A stretch of 64,000 bases of DNA from Dipteris shenzhenensis (lineage: Eukaryota; Polypodiophyta; Polypodiopsida; Gleicheniales). Positions within the stretch are counted from its first letter, which is position 1, and each line of letters starts with the position of its first letter. The stretch is taken from NCBI GenBank assembly GCA_047967505.1, contig CM106541.1; one strand, 5' to 3'. Below, piece after piece: positions 41,242-55,100 of the stretch. The translations under genes were made by a program, and so were the position numbers. The notes beneath the pieces were generated by a model that saw only the letters and a list, made by a program, of their open reading frames with translations, searched no databases and was not told the DNA's origin.

Positions 41242-43353
41242 ATTTCAAGGAGGATGAGAGACTCCATCGGAATAGCTTCTCAATCAACACATGGGATGAC
41301 CTACAGTAGAGGCTTAGGATGCAATTCATACCCGCACATATCGAGTGGAAGGCTAGAGACACTCTGAGTAGCCTTCATCACATAGGGACTTTACATGACT
41401 TCATTAAGGCTCATTCATCATTGATGCCCCAGATCAAAGAAATGAGCAAGGTGGATTGATTGTATTACTTCATGACACATCTTAAGCCTTGGGCTCATGA
41501 CGAGCTTATGCGACAACAAGTTAAAACCATTGCAAAAGCCTATGAAGTGGCTGACCACTTGATGGATTGGCAGGAGCACCAATAGATCTCCAAAGTAGGA
41601 GCTGCCATGCCAAGCCACATGGCAAGGCGCTAGCTCCAGAAGTTTGGTGCTTCAAGGGCGAACAAAAACTAAGAAAGCCATGGAAGGAAAGGCGATGTTT
41701 CAAGGCTATGGGGGCCATGACATAAGAACCTACATGGACCACGCCTACAACAAACAAAGGAAAGAAGGCCAAGGATCCACCTGCACCAATGAAGAGTAGT
41801 GTGGGATCGAGAGCGAGCAGTAGTAGCTCGAGGCCTAAAGGTAGCAGTTGTTATGTCTACAGTGGAGCCCATTTTGCTAGAGATTTCCTAATGAGGCAGA
41901 GCCTCTAGACCATTCAAGAACACCCAGAAGAAGGACCAACTCACATCATCACCCCTTTACAACTATTGGGATCCATTAAAGAAACCGAGGTGGCTCTAGG
42001 GTTACTATTCATCAATGTAGTAATTAACGGACGTGCCGCCAGAGCCATGGTTGACACAAGGGACACTCACAACTTCATGATGACATCTAAGGCCAAAAAG
42101 CTTGGCCTGAAGGCAAAGGTAAGCAAGGGTGAGGTCGTGAAGATGGTGAATGCTAGGGTAGTCACAGTAGCACAAGTTGCAAGGAATGTTGTGACACAGG
42201 TCAGGAGTTGCATGTCAAATTGCGAATTCTCTGTCATCACCATGGATGACTTGGAAATCATGCTTGGCCAAACATGGATGAGGGCTACCATGCCCTAGTC
42301 CACCCATGGGGGGACCAAGTGCTCTTGTGCAAGGAAGAAGGCAGCTGGGAGGTAGTCAGGGCATCCTAGGAGAAAGGGGAGGATACCTCAAAGACTTTGT
42401 CAGCCATGCAGTTAAATAAGGTGGCCAGGAAGGGCAACCAACTATTCTTAGTAGTGATCTAGTCGAAAGAATACTTTGGAGAGGAGGTGGAGTCATGATA
42501 GCATGTGCCCAAGGAGGTGGTTCTAACACTACTTAGAGAATTTGCCCACATTATGCCAGATGAATTGCCAAAGGAACTCCCTCCTAGGCATGAGATAGAC
42601 CACAAGATCAAGGTTTACCCCCAGGATCTGACCCTTTGACCAAAGACCCATATTGGCTATCACATGAAGAAAACATTGAGCTAAAGCATCAACTCCAGGA
42701 ATTTTAGAAGCAGGGTTTATCCAGTCATCCAAGTCACCCTATGGTGCACCCGTGCTCTTCGTGAAGAAAAAGAATGAAGACCTTAGGTTGTGTGTAGACT
42801 ACCAAGCCTTGAATAAGATTATCATGAAAAATAGGTACCCTCTCTCGAATATGCATGAGTTATTTGACTCACTGCTGCATGCATGATATTTCAAAAAAAT
42901 AGACCTAAAGTCAAGATACTATCAGATATGTGTTGCAGAAGAAGACATAGAGAAGATGACCATGCAAACTAAATATGTTTTGTATGACTAGCTAGTCCTC
43001 ACCTTCAAACTAATTAATGCCCCTACAAAGTTTTTGACATTGATGACTAAGATATTTCAAGAGTCCCTCGATGAGTTTGTGGTACTATACTTAGATGACA
43101 TCCTCATCTACTTGTAGGCATTGGAGGAGCACCTACAACACTTGAGGATTGTGTTCTCTAGTCTCAAAGGAAACAAGCTATACTTGAAGGTGAGAAAGTG
43201 TGAATTTGCTCATGAAACCATCTATTACTTGAGGTTCAAGGTATCTAAAGGAAGGATTATGATGGACGAGTCAAAGGTTAGCGATATCACCAAGTGGCCA
43301 ACTCCTCAGACAGTCCACGATATTAGATCATTCAATGGATTGGTTTCCTTCTA
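41242..43353 (+). pseudogene. Ty3-gypsy polyprotein 1 (gag, protease, reverse transcriptase), decayed
   Basis: Gag (41242-41586) reads LHRNSFSINTWDDLQ, a retrotransposon_gag-type segment, with stops. Protease (about 41950-42300) has INGRAARAMVDTRDTHNFM; the usual DTGA active site is DTRD, so it would be inactive. Reverse transcriptase (about 42540-43353) has [27 protein letters not shown] and YLDDILIY (the YxDD site, about 43090), then FAHETIYYLRFKVSKG. Multiple stops and frameshifts. RNase H and integrase are missing; the sequence changes abruptly at 43353. Probably the same gypsy element as the start at 28.6 kb. Confidence 0.75.
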
Positions 43354-44281
43354 GGAGGGAAGTGGCATCATAAGTCCCCACCTCTTACATGAGGTCCAAC
43401 ATGTCCCACTGTTCTAGACAGCACCCATGGCCACGAGGGCAATCTAGACATGAACTTTGTGGCTCGAAGGCCCCCGATCCAGTGCTATACTAGCCAAGGT
43501 TCACACAAGGCAAGTGAATGCTCGTATAAGGGCTCAACAAACCCAAGGAATGAACCAAGTGCTCATCCAATATGGTTCAGATGTGGAGATAGCCACCCTC
43601 ACCACCTCCTCTACCTTTGGATGAGCCCCTTCTCAGGACAATCCAGGTATGCCCCCTTCTTAGGACAATCCGGGTATGCCCCTATACCCAAATGTAAACA
43701 AGCTAGTGCTATCTCAAGGCCTCACATCTCCACCTTCTTATAAGGGAGCATACCCGAACACATCCTTAGAGAAACAAGGCTTAATAGATGCTCAAAACTT
43801 GGTACGAGAATGCCATGAGAAATTCGAGCATAGGCACAAGGTCAACAAAGGGTCGGATACGATCCACTTGTACAACTTGACCACTCATAAAGGGGCAAGG
43901 GCAATTAAGGGGCCAGAGAGGGTGGAAGAAGAGGAGCTACCCAGCTATGCCAACTCAGAGGCTCCAGACTTGATGCAACTGATGTTTTAGGAGGACCCAA
44001 TGCTGTGGAACCTAAGAGAGGAAGGAGACCTCTACAATCTTGAGGATCCGCTATCTATAGGTAGAGAGACCTCTTAAGAACCGTGTGATAGTGCTGGGTT
44101 AGTGGCCCTCCTCTCTGCAGAGATCAAGATGCCAATTGCATCCTTGTTAAGAGGGAATCCTACCCTCTAATGAGACCTCTCACACTAGATGAACAGAAAA
44201 TTCTTGCCCCAAGGTCCTACCAGTCCTGAAGTCGACCAATCACAGGAGGAGAGCCCTTGGGGGCTACACTACTAAGAAACC
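43354..44281 (+). pseudogene. Retroelement-like fragment, no clear domain
   Basis: The frame at about 43676-43990 includes KGSDTIHLYNLTTHKGARAI and stops in an acidic region. It precedes the protease of gypsy 2 and may be its gag end or a spacer domain. No conserved gag or knuckle motif is visible. Confidence 0.35.
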
Positions 44282-44603
44282 CTATGTATCACGTGTGTTC
44301 AAGGGGTATTTTAAAAACCCCTCAACAAAAATTTTCCTTGCAATAAAAGCCCCCTCTTTACTTATGAACTAAGTTATTTTTATCTAAGGGTTGAGTTAAA
44401 AAACCTCTCCTATTATTGTAATCCTCTTAACATTTTGCAAAAAGTTGAATTAAAATACCCCTCCTTTGGAATGCATGTGGTACACTAAAATTTTATAAGG
44501 TGAACCCCTTGAGGGAGAGCCGAAACCTACCCAAGGTCCCCATCGATAAGTTAGACCAATACTTTGAAGGTGATGATACTAATACGGCTATCTCCATAAC
44601 CTA
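44282..44603 (+). repeat. 322-bp direct repeat, copy 2
   Basis: Near-identical to 31996-32317. In this copy the repeat runs straight on into coding sequence for a retroviral-type protease, so this is probably the parental context. Confidence 0.9.
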
Positions 44604-47600
44604 CCAGAACCAAAAGGTTGACACCATCCTGGATGGGGGAGCAGGTGTGAGTGTCTGCAACACCAAGGAATGTTGGGAGAGGTGGGGAACACCAATTTGG
44701 TGGTAAAGCTAGCCAACAATAGAACTGCCGAACCCCTGGGAGTTCTCACAGGTATTAACATTAAAGTGTTCGGCTTCATGTATCCCATTTGATTTGAGGT
44801 CATGGCTTTACCCCAGTAGCCCGAATATGAAGCCATCCTAGCCAGGCCCATCCTGTTCATGTCTAGATTCATACATGATTGGCACATACACAACATCTAT
44901 TTATAACATGAGGAGCAAATATTGCGAGTGGACTTGCGTACATACAAGGCCTGCCCACTTTTAGGACAACTATTTGCCATGGAATTTGACACAATTGACA
45001 AGACCGCTTCCCTAAAATTGTTCCAAACTTGTGAGAGAACGTGACGAGAAGAAGGCAAATGAATTTTGGTATGCCTCTCTCCTTGATCCAGAGTTCTCTC
45101 ATAATTGGATGCACATTCTTGCAAACATTGACGTCCCAGAAAGAATAGGATTGCAAATAACAAGCCCTAAGCATGAAGAGTTGAGTACGATGGTGCCCCT
45201 TAGAATGTTTAACATGCCCAGACCCCATGAGGTGAGCACAAGGACAATAAGGGTAAAATTAGACTTCCATTTGCTAGCATATGTGGGTGCCACTACTGTT
45301 CACCATGAGATCTCCTCCAATTGGGGATCTCGGTTGAGTAAAGTTTACCCTCTAGTCTGCTCCATAAGCTCCATGAAGGAGCCCCTCTTAGGTCCTAAGC
45401 TCCCAAGTTCCAAAAGCTTGAAGGCTCCGACTAGGGCCAAGAGGGACACCACCCCAAGGGGAGTGGAGGTGGAGGATGAAGAAAAGGAGGACCTACAACA
45501 GGTACCTTCCCATTACAATGCCTACACGATCGAGGATCACAAGATGTTATACTAGTAGGCCATGACAACCCAAGAAGGGTGCTTCCAAGGATACGATGGC
45601 CCAGCTAAAGTTAAGTAAACCTGGCACCGGAAGGGGTGGACCCATAACCAATATACATAGCAGATGACCTCACCCGATTGCATGGCTTGGAAGTACATAG
45701 ACATGAAGGGTATGCCCGTTGAAGTTGTGTAGCACATGATACCCATGCTAGATGATGTTAGGCCAGTGCGCTAGCGTCCATATCCTAGGAATCCCAAATA
45801 TTTTCTCATAGTGAGGGAGGAGATAAAAAAATGCATAAATGCAGGATGCATCTATGAGATAGATCATACTAACTGGGTGTCACCCATTGTGATAGTCCTA
45901 AAGAATAATGAAAAGATTTGAGTTTGTGTAGACTTGAAAAAGGTCAATGCCAGTACAAGGCACGACCACTATCCATTGCCTTTCACGGAACATGTTCTAG
46001 AAAGAGTAGCTAGGAAGGAAGCTTACAACTTCCTAGATGGATTCTCGGGATAAAATCAAGTAACCATCACCTCACAGGATCAACATAAAATTTCCTTTGC
46101 AAAACTGAGTGCGGTGTGTATGCAGCTAGAGTAATGATATTTGTACTTATTAATACACCCACCACATCTCAGCAGTTGATGAGCACCGTCTTCTAAGGGA
46201 ATTCATAGAAGTCTTCTTGGATGATGTGTGCATGAACTCGACATGGGGTGATCACTTGAGTTACCTGATACTCGTCCTTTAGAGGTGCAAGTTGTACCGG
46301 ATATCCCTGAATCCTCTCAAGTGTGAATTTTGGGTCAAGCACATGTGGCATGATTCTTGGTCACATATTGTCCAAGAATGGCATTTCCATGGATTACAAC
46401 AAGATCAAGCTCATTCTAAAGTTACCTCCCCCCATGAATGCCAAGGGAGTGCAGTAGTTTATGGGCCATATGAGCTACTATCAAGGATTAATCATGTTTT
46501 ACGCAGACATAGCCCATCCATTATAGAAGCTGTTGGTAGTCTTTGAGTGGACCGAGGAATGTCAAAAATACTTTGAAACCCTCAAAATAGCTCTGGCCAC
46601 AACACCGGTATTGCAATCTATTATTCCACATCCACATAGATGCCTCAAACTTTGCCATCGAATGCGTGTTAGCCCAACCAAGGGAGTACAACTTGGACTA
46701 CCCTATATACTTTGCCAGCTGGCAATTAAATGATGCCGAGGTTAATTACAAGACAATAGAGAGGGAACGTCTCGCCATGGTCTATGTTGTTAAGAAGTTC
46801 AAGCATTACTTGTTAGCCAACAAGTTCGTATCCTGGGGTGCCAACTCCTTTTAGCAAGAAAACCTATCCAAATCTTGGGTATGAGATGAATTTTACAATA
46901 TGCCATGAGTAGAAATTATTCAAATTAACATGATTGTGTTCTACACTAAAAGAGCTTCAAATATGTCTTTATACCTTGAAATTTGGATAACACATGAAAA
47001 AGTTACATTAATTTGAAAGGAGATGGGTTTTCATGTTTTTGTGTATTTTTTGTGTTACCCCCCCTCATCCAAAAGACCCCCCCTTTGGCCGAGCTTGGGC
47101 CTCACATATCATGAAAAATATGTACAAATCTTAAAATCTTGCATATTTTTCAAGGTATATACCTTATATTTTATGGGAGAGGGGACATGAAATTTTCATA
47201 TTTTTCCCTTGCATATTTGAAATTTAAAAAGGAAATCCATGCACATTATATATGGACATTGTCCCCCCATACCCTGCATTTTAGACGAGGGTAGTAACGT
47301 CTTATATATTGAGTTGGTGCCCCAGGGTTCATATTTTTTGTTGATCATTAAGCATTCTTGTATTTGGTTAACAAGACTTGCATGGTGGGACACATCACAA
47401 GGTGGATGCTAATCCTTGTGGAGTTTGACTTCATAGTCGCTATGCATAAAGGAAAGACCCACGTCCTAGCCAACCACCTCTCAAAGATTCCCAATGGGGA
47501 GTCTCCAACAGGAGTCGAGGATGACCTCCCAGATTTTGTCCTAGTTCTCATTGACATAATTCTGGAATGGGCAGCCGAAAATAGGCACTACCTGGCAAAC

Positions 47601-48640
47601 GGGTTGCCTTTGGACAAAGCTCTCAAGAGGGATAGAGCTTGAAATCTCATTAAGGATGTAGCAAAATATCAGCTAATTGTAGGCCAACTCTATCGCATGG
47701 GCAAGGATGGCAACATGTGTAGGTGTTGTGCAAACACGAGTATGGTCGAAGAAGCCCATCTTGAAATAGCAAGCGATCACTTTGCCACCACTAGACATTA
47801 CGGAACATTAAGTGTTGCAGGCAGGACTCCAGTGGCCGACTCTCTTCGAAGATGCAGTAAAACTTATCAAGAAATGCGATCCCTAGCAAAGAGTGCAAAT
47901 CCCACATAAAGCTGACATGATGCCCCTAAGGGGAATATTAACCGATCAGCCCTTTGAGAAATGGGGCATAGATTTTATTGGTCTAGTAAGCCCAACAACT
48001 AAAGGAACAAGGGCCATATATATTATCCTGGCCACCACATATCATTTTACCAAATGGGTGGAGGGGCGAGCTACAAGGAAAGCCGATGTGCGGTCCACAA
48101 CTAAGTTTTTGTATGAAAAGGTCATTACATGGTTTGGGTGTCCCTTGGAATTAGTCAGTGAACGATTGAGGAACTCATTTCCTGAATGAAACCATAATCG
48201 TAACTAGCAAATTCATGATTATACATAGGAAGTCAACACCATACTATCCCAGGGCAAACAGCTTGGCTGAGAGCTCGAACAAAACATGCTGCAAGACTAT
48301 AACTTGCACATTCGAATCCAGTCATCCTATTGGGGGCACAAGCACATTGCAACATTGTGGGCCTATTTAACTTCTTACAAGGTGGCAACGAAAAAAACCC
48401 CCTTCAGCTTAGCCTTTGGGGTGGAGGTTACTAAAAATGCCTTGGTAGAGTGCTTAATCAACCTTGAATGATTAGATGAAACCAGATTGCGCGTAGCCTA
48501 TTGCCTTCGAGTGGAGAAAGCAAGGTGGAAAAAATGGTTCGATCGCAACCTCAAGAACAAAGACCTTAAGGAGGGAGACCTAGCAATACTCTATAGCATC
48601 TATAATGCCAAGAGAAAACTAAAATATGGGGCATGGGACC
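44500..48640 (+). pseudogene. Ty3-gypsy polyprotein 2, decayed
   Basis: Protease: TILDGGAGVSVCNTKECW (about 44620) and VFGFMYPI. Reverse transcriptase (about 45760-46330): IKKCINAGCIYEI, VCVDLKKVNAST, HYPLPFTEHVLERVA, and EVFLDDVCMNS with the FLDD catalytic site. RNase H: VFEWTEECQKYF, YFASWQLNDAEVNYKTIERE. A MITE (46832-47326) interrupts RNase H, which resumes KTCMVGHITRWML. Integrase: WGIDFIGLVSPTTKGTRAIY, WFGCPLELVSERLRN, then PFSLAFGVEV. More than ten stops or frameshifts; inactive. Confidence 0.75.
46832..47326. mobile_element. 495-bp MITE (hAT-like) in the gypsy RNase H region
   Basis: Terminal inverted repeats CCTGGGGTGCCAACTC and CCTGGGGCACCAACTC (14 of 16). Flanking 8-bp duplications GTTCGTAT and GTTCATAT differ by one base. 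Removing the insert restores the RNase H reading (LLANKFV... to VDH). Internal sequence is AT-rich and non-coding. The 8-bp duplication points to hAT transposase mobilisation. Confidence 0.8.
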
Positions 48641-48649
48641 CTACTGCGT

Positions 48650-50590
48650 AGTGGAGATTACTGCGCAAGGCGTGTGCCAAATAGCTACGCTAGATGGAGT
48701 GGAGATGGACGGCTACCTCAATGGTAGCAAATTGAAAAGAGATGATGGCCCCCTCACTCTACAAACCCTCCAAACCATACATAGGGAAAAGGAGCTCAAG
48801 GTTAGGTAGCCCAAATGAAACGCCGGGCCATCGCAAAAGCCAAGGCACCTAATGCCAAAATCAGACAACGTAAGCAAATGGCCTTGTTCAAGGCAACAGT
48901 AGAACACCTAGGGCCGACCAAGAAACTAACATTAGATCCAGCTAGGTTGGGTGTTCAATTGCAGGGTCCAAGTACATGCATTGAGGCACTCTTGAATCCA
49001 GAATCGAGCATAGTTTCATCACCACCAACAGAGTATGAGAAGCGCTACAGGTACCCTTAACGCTTACTATTGCTTCAATTCGGGCAATCAATGGTCAACT
49101 CTCAAACACATTGGGGTATGTAGACTTGAAACTAATTTTTGTCTGCCAGGAGGTAGAGATTAATTTTTATGTTCTCCCCACAGAGGTACTCGATGAACAT
49201 ATGATATTGGGAAGGATCTAGTGCTATGCTGTGAACTGTCAAATCGACTCGAGAGCTAGAATTGCAACTCCCACAAATGGGGGGAGAACTGCAATAATTC
49301 TGCTATGTAAAGTTCATTCCACTTCCCCCACAGTATAACCACCACAAGAGACAAGGAAATTGTAAATGAAGGTATGCTCAAAGCTCCAAAAGCCTCGAGT
49401 GCCCCCTGGTATGATCCTTAGAAGGAAATCCATATAAATGTAGATTGAAGTTCTAATCTCGATAATGGCAAACACTTTCCGTGAATTGATCTCCCACCCC
49501 TACGGTCCACACCCAAGACTAGGCCCCTAGCCCAGAAATCCCATGAACAACAAGTGCATGAAGCCATCCTTTGTGCACAACGCCACTTTTTTTGACCCCT
49601 TCATGTCCCACGCCAACATGGGCAATCCCATCAAGGAGTAGAGCTCAACATCGCCAATTGATTTGCCACAGCAAGATCAAATTCCAACACCCCTCGAATA
49701 GAAGTTTTACCAGTATTGGGTTGTGACAAAGCTCTTGGAATCCTAGGGCTACTATCAAGGCGAGCCATATGTTTGGGTCCCAAATCTTCCAACGACACTG
49801 AATACGCACCCTCAACTCGCTAGGATTCATAAGGTAGTAAAACAAGAACGTGCATTAACTCCTGATGCAGTCCCACAAGAACCTACCCTCGAGCCCAATA
49901 CTCTGCGAGCCCAAGGAGTGTTATGATTCCATGTATAGTGCAACTCAAAGAGAAGGCCGCCAAGGTCCCCAAGGAAGTAGCACAAGAACCAACCCCTAAA
50001 AGTGAGTTAGTTACATAAGAACCTTCCTCTAGGCCCGTGTGCAAGCATAACTCGCTTGCCACATCAAGGGTCATGGTACCATAAGAACCTGTTTTGCACT
50101 TCGATTACAACCAGACAAGAACCCACATGCCTCACCCCAAGAGAGTTTCATCAAAGTGAATGCCATAGTGCCGATACACACCTAAAAACCAAGATGATGC
50201 ACAAACTCAACACGTGCTCTACTTGGTTGATGATGCAGCATGTGGCTATTCGAAATTCATCTCCATTGCACTCCACATAATCATCAAGTCCAGGTCTAGG
50301 TGAGTCTATATGGTAGGCATATCACCCACATGCTCTAGTAGCTCACAATTCCTTGGTATTTCAATGTGCCACCCACTCACATTCAACGATCATCATTAAG
50401 TGAGTATGGCAATATATTTTTTGTGTGCATTTTCTTCACAATTTGCATTTTGACACACTGTCAGCACGAGTCTATGCATCACCTAGTCCGTCCATCCCAT
50501 TTTCCCTCTGGGCAACACCCTCAACATCAGTATACCCCTTCCTTTCTTTTTCCCCCTTCCCCCTCTCAGCAATTCTGACATCAGTCAACC
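48650..50590 (+). pseudogene. Degenerate retroelement-like DNA
   Basis: Contains a basic fragment (MKRRAIAKAKAPNAKIRQRK at 48815) and a second protease-like stretch near 49090-49250 (NTLGYVDLKLIFVC, HMILGR). Stops in every frame. Family cannot be settled. Confidence 0.35.
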
Positions 50591-51093
50591 CGACAACTTG
50601 ATGCCTTACAACTATCCCCACAGATCGTCACCTTACAACTATCCCCACAGATCGTTGCCTTATAGCCATCCTGATGGATTGTTGACATCCTCCCATCTCG
50701 TCGACTCGTTGCCTTCCTCCCAACTTGCCAACTCATCGCCTTCCTCCCATCTCGCTTACTGGTCACCTTATGCTATTCCCCCAAACGTTGGGATACCAAA
50801 AACAATAAAAAGGCACCCTATCCCCTTGGATCGTCACCTTAGCAAAAATAGTAAAACTCTACCAAAATTATGTTAGATTTCCCACAGTCCACTTCTTCCC
50901 ATCTTGTCGACTCGTTGCCTTCCTCCCAACTTGCCAACTCATCGCCTTCCTCCCATCTCACTTAATAGTCGCCTTATGCTATCCCCCCAAATGTTGCGAT
51001 ACCAAAAACAATAAAAAGGCACCCTATCCCCTTGGATCGTCACCTTAGCAAAAATAGTAAAACTCTACCAAAATTATGTTAGATTTCCCACAG
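50591..51093. repeat. Tandem duplication, 206-bp unit, plus short repeats
   Basis: 50691-50887 and 50897-51093 are near-identical, from TCCCATCT to TTTCCCACAG. Just upstream, CAACTATCCCCACAGATCGT is repeated twice at about 24-bp spacing. Confidence 0.9.
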
Positions 51094-51169
51094 CCCCATG
51101 CCTCTTCCATATTGCCTTCCAGCCACCCTTTGGATGCCCTCAACCTTGTCATCCTCCACTGACTCATTT

Positions 51170-52070
51170 ATCACTCACTTGCCTTCATTCTTCCCCATGG
51201 ATCCCGACAACAAGCTCTTTGAATTCAAACAGGACCTCAGCCTCCACCCCCCAAATACCTATCTCACTGGTCTTTTTGAATCCCAAAGCCCACACTCTGA
51301 GACTATCAAAATGCCATTAGACATCCCGACAGAGGATCTCCAAACCTAAGAGGAGATCTCAACCCAATAACCCTTCTAAGCACAATGAATAGTAGCTACA
51401 ACCACCCACTTGAAATCATCCAAGAAACGCATGCCAGCTCCAACACAAGGGGAGTACAAGGTCGTGAGGTCCATGACACACTCACTGCTAGGAGAAACAT
51501 GGCTCCAAAGACTCAATGGCTGCACCATCCACTCAAAGTATATGTATGAGCGCATGATTATACACTCCATTACCACAATGCGGCCAGATACCAACATCTC
51601 AAGGAGCCAGAGGTACGAGTTTCCCTGGCTATGACAAGCCTCAAGCTTGTTGTGGACCGTCTGCCATGTCACCTCGACATGAAGTTGCTCGAGAAATTCA
51701 TCAATGCCTACAACTCAAATTCCAACGTCGGCATTCTCCGTGATGCAATAGGCACCCCCCACTTCTACCACCTCAATGTGGACATGGTGCGCTCTGCCTG
51801 TTGCCTCCTCATCATTGCAGACAAGTACTTTGACAAAAAATCCATGCACGAGGCCCTCGATAAGATCTGCAATTGTGATAGGAAGACGAGCAAGGGCTGC
51901 ATTCACTTCTCTGAAATAACAAAGCCCGATATGGAAAAATTGACACAAGCGCTCCAGTGGTTCACCCAAGTCTTGACCCAAGTTAAATGCACGGACCACC
52001 AACCATCAGTCAATAATGCCAAACATCTTTACAAGGTTGGCAGTGCCACATGTCACCAACTTGGCTGATT
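51170..52070 (+). pseudogene. Unknown ORF, possible retroelement gag-like region
   Basis: Open stretches at 51170-51349, 51410-51634 and 51631-52068. The longest starts MTSLKLVVDRLPCHLDMKLL and includes CCLLIIADKYFDKKSMHEAL and FSEITKPDMEKLTQALQWF, a helical protein of about 145 residues. I do not recognise a family. Frame changes suggest decay. It lies among retroelement remains. Confidence 0.35.
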
Positions 52071-52436
52071 ATTTCTGCACATAGATGAGGGAAGACCTCA
52101 AGACGCAAGGTGAGATCCTGGGCAATTCAATTCTTTATATGCCATGCTTTACCACATGTTGGGGCAACAACCCCCTCTCAGATATGGGTTGGCTTCGACA
52201 AAGTAGCCACAGGACTCGTTCCATCAAAAGAAGAGGAGACGGTGGCCAACCCCAAGTGACTTAGAATAGATCCAACCACCTCTCGCTCTAGCCACCCCAC
52301 TCAGCAACTACTGGACAACCAACTGCACGAACAATACAAAGACCAGCAAGTGCAAGATTTCTTGAGTAGAAAACTATGCCTCGAGGCCTCCACCTGACAC
52401 CTTAAAGGGAAGGACACCATTCCAGATTCCATTGAC

Positions 52437-53090
52437 GTGGAGGAGTTTCATGGAGATGACAATGTAAATATTGGTCTCCATCCCGTGCCAACAAGAATTC
52501 CTCCCACCACCTCTGCCCCTCAGATGACAACCCCTACCTCCATACAACTCGAAGAGCCCACTTCATTCATTACAAGATCTTCCTCTTCTCCTTTGGCCGG
52601 GCTCACACAGACCGTGCAGTTTTGTAGTGCATCACAGTACCAAATCCCCAGAGGCTACAATACCATGTCAATTCAACAGCTCTCATAGGCGCGGACCATA
52701 TGGAGCTCCAGTTGTGCTGGATGCAATGGCCTAGATCCCTCAGATTGCATGAACAATTTTGCAGTGGAGGAAAGAGGAAGACTCCCAACTGTCCTCCTCC
52801 AAGCACAACTAAAAGCACACAACAACCACACCCGCATGGTCACCGCACATGCTACTAGGCAAACTGCCCTCGACAGAGCAGAGGAGTATCGAGAAAGGGT
52901 CGAAGAGCTGGAAGTTACGATAACAAAGCTCAAGGATGAGCTCTTTGCCAGTGAATCCCTGTTCAAACCATGATGGACTAGTTGGACAAGGTGGAATCTA
53001 GCCTTCATATCATAGAAGAACAAAGGGCACAAGCCGAGGACCAAAATGCTAGGCTCTTGGAGGGATCTGAGCGACAAATCCAAACCCTTT
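52437..53090 (+). pseudogene. Coiled-coil fragment
   Basis: 52749-52973 encodes ALDRAEEYRERVEELEVTIT, a good heptad pattern. A further helical piece in another frame follows (EEQRAQAEDQNARLLEGSER type, about 53010). Probably one coiled coil broken by a frameshift. Role unknown. Confidence 0.4.
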
Positions 53091-53169
53091 AAGACCTCCT
53101 CGAACAAGATCGGGCCTTACCATCACCATACAAGCTCAGAACGAGAACCTATGCACCTCTGGCCACCTA

Positions 53170-55090
53170 GAGGAACCGACATTGGAAGATAGAGAACAAT
53201 AGGAGTTCTTGATGTACAGGGATGTCTCTGCACAACTTGCTACCTACACCCTTGCCCCATGTACCATCAGCACTCCATGCATAAAACCTCATTTTTTGTG
53301 CATAGATCTCATCGCCCCTCTCTCGCGTAACACCCTCCAAACCATCCTCCTCCACAACCCTGACCATTGTTGCCCCGTCCTCGCCATGTCTTACTTATCC
53401 CTCAACCTTCAGCCCACTAGTCTATCCCTCCTTTGTCCCTCCGCCGATCTTCAAATGCTAGCTGCCCACCCCATCCTCCTCCACTTCCAAGTGTGGTGTC
53501 ATGTAATCACTGAGTCCATCAATTATCCATAGGAAAATGAAGTGATGCAACTAGCCAAGCCCGTCGAGCTTAGCCCATGGGTCTATACTTGCAACACCTC
53601 CAAGCTGACATCGACTGGATGCAAACCTATGGCTAGGCTTCCACAGTCTAAACGTAAGGACACCTAGTTGCATATCGCTCCACAGCCTACCATCCCCTTG
53701 GCATCATTATTTTTTACAATTAGGTGCTACAAGCTCTCCAAGACTCACTCGAGTCCTTTTGGTTAGCAATTTTGACACAATTCATGTAGCCTACCCCGAA
53801 GATGTTACCGACAAGGAGGGGCAAGAAGCAATCGCCATCTTCAACTCTACCCCCCCCCTCATAGAAATATTGCAACCAACCCTTACAAATCCCACCCAAC
53901 CCCCCCAACAACCCACCAATCCCATATCGCCTCCCCTTTCTTGCACCAACCTCCCCAAGTACTCCTCAAGCACCTCCAACACTAGCACTGCACAGCACGA
54001 GATCTCCCCATCCATTTCCTCCAATGCTCCTGTCGAACTCTTGTGAATGAGGCTCTTAATACATTATTGAAGCTGGCACATTTTGTACATATGCCCATTG
54101 ACCCTACGCTTGCAAGGAATGCAAAGGAGGAGCCTGTGCAGCTTGGAGTAGAGACTCCATCGACATTCCTTCAAGATCCCCACAACACGTGAGTCACCGT
54201 TGAGACTACCCAAAGAACAAAATGCCCCTTAGCAAAATGTATATCAGCATGTTGCCACTTATCCCATATTGATGAAAAAAGCCACAAAGATTACACACAA
54301 AGACAATGTAGATCCACTAAGTCAGTCTCACACTTGAAACCATGCAAAGCACATACACAAGTGCCCATGTCTTCACAAAGTTTTCTATGACCAAAGTAAT
54401 TCCATCTCACATGGAATATGTAGGGTCATGTGATAAGATCATCAAGGTACAAAAAAGAATATACAAGGTACATTTTCTCAAAGGTTGCAATGATTGCAAT
54501 CCTTATCCTCAATAAATCAACAAATTTCTACAATGTATTGCAAAACAATACTACTCTAGCTGAGCATAATGCATGTGTCTCTACCTTAATATAGGCATAA
54601 CTTTTTGCAAAATTCTACATCGAAAAATGCTCATTATTTAGCATACTATATAACTTTTCATTGTCATCACATGCTACAACTTTACACATCAAATGGAGAA
54701 CACCAAGAAATTTTGTCATCATATACCAGCACTCAAAAAGGCTAGGATGTCCTTTATAACTTCAAGGATAATATTAACAAAGAGCTTGGCTTAACTGGTT
54801 TCAGACACATAGGTTATTGGAAAAGACCGTAGAGAAAGAAACAGGGATGTTTTTATCGAAGCTATATTTATATATTAATATAAAATCCTAGCAAAAGTTT
54901 ATCAAGCTAGTATTTTAAGTTTCATAATATCAATAGAACATATTACAATTTTATATGTTCTCTTTTGAAATTTGAAGAAAAAGTTGTAAATCCTGTGGTG
55001 AAACTTTAAAATTTCTGATAAAAGTTTGTATCGTGATGATTCCATGCAAAGAAATTACTCACCTTTGAAACAATCTGAGCTTTCCCTTAG
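53170..55090. other. No recognisable gene
   Basis: 53.2-54.0 kb is Pro/Ser/Thr-coding, C-rich low-complexity sequence; 54.1-55.1 kb is AT-rich with stops in all frames. No repeats with clear ends. Confidence 0.45.
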
Positions 55091-55100
55091 CTTATTGCCT

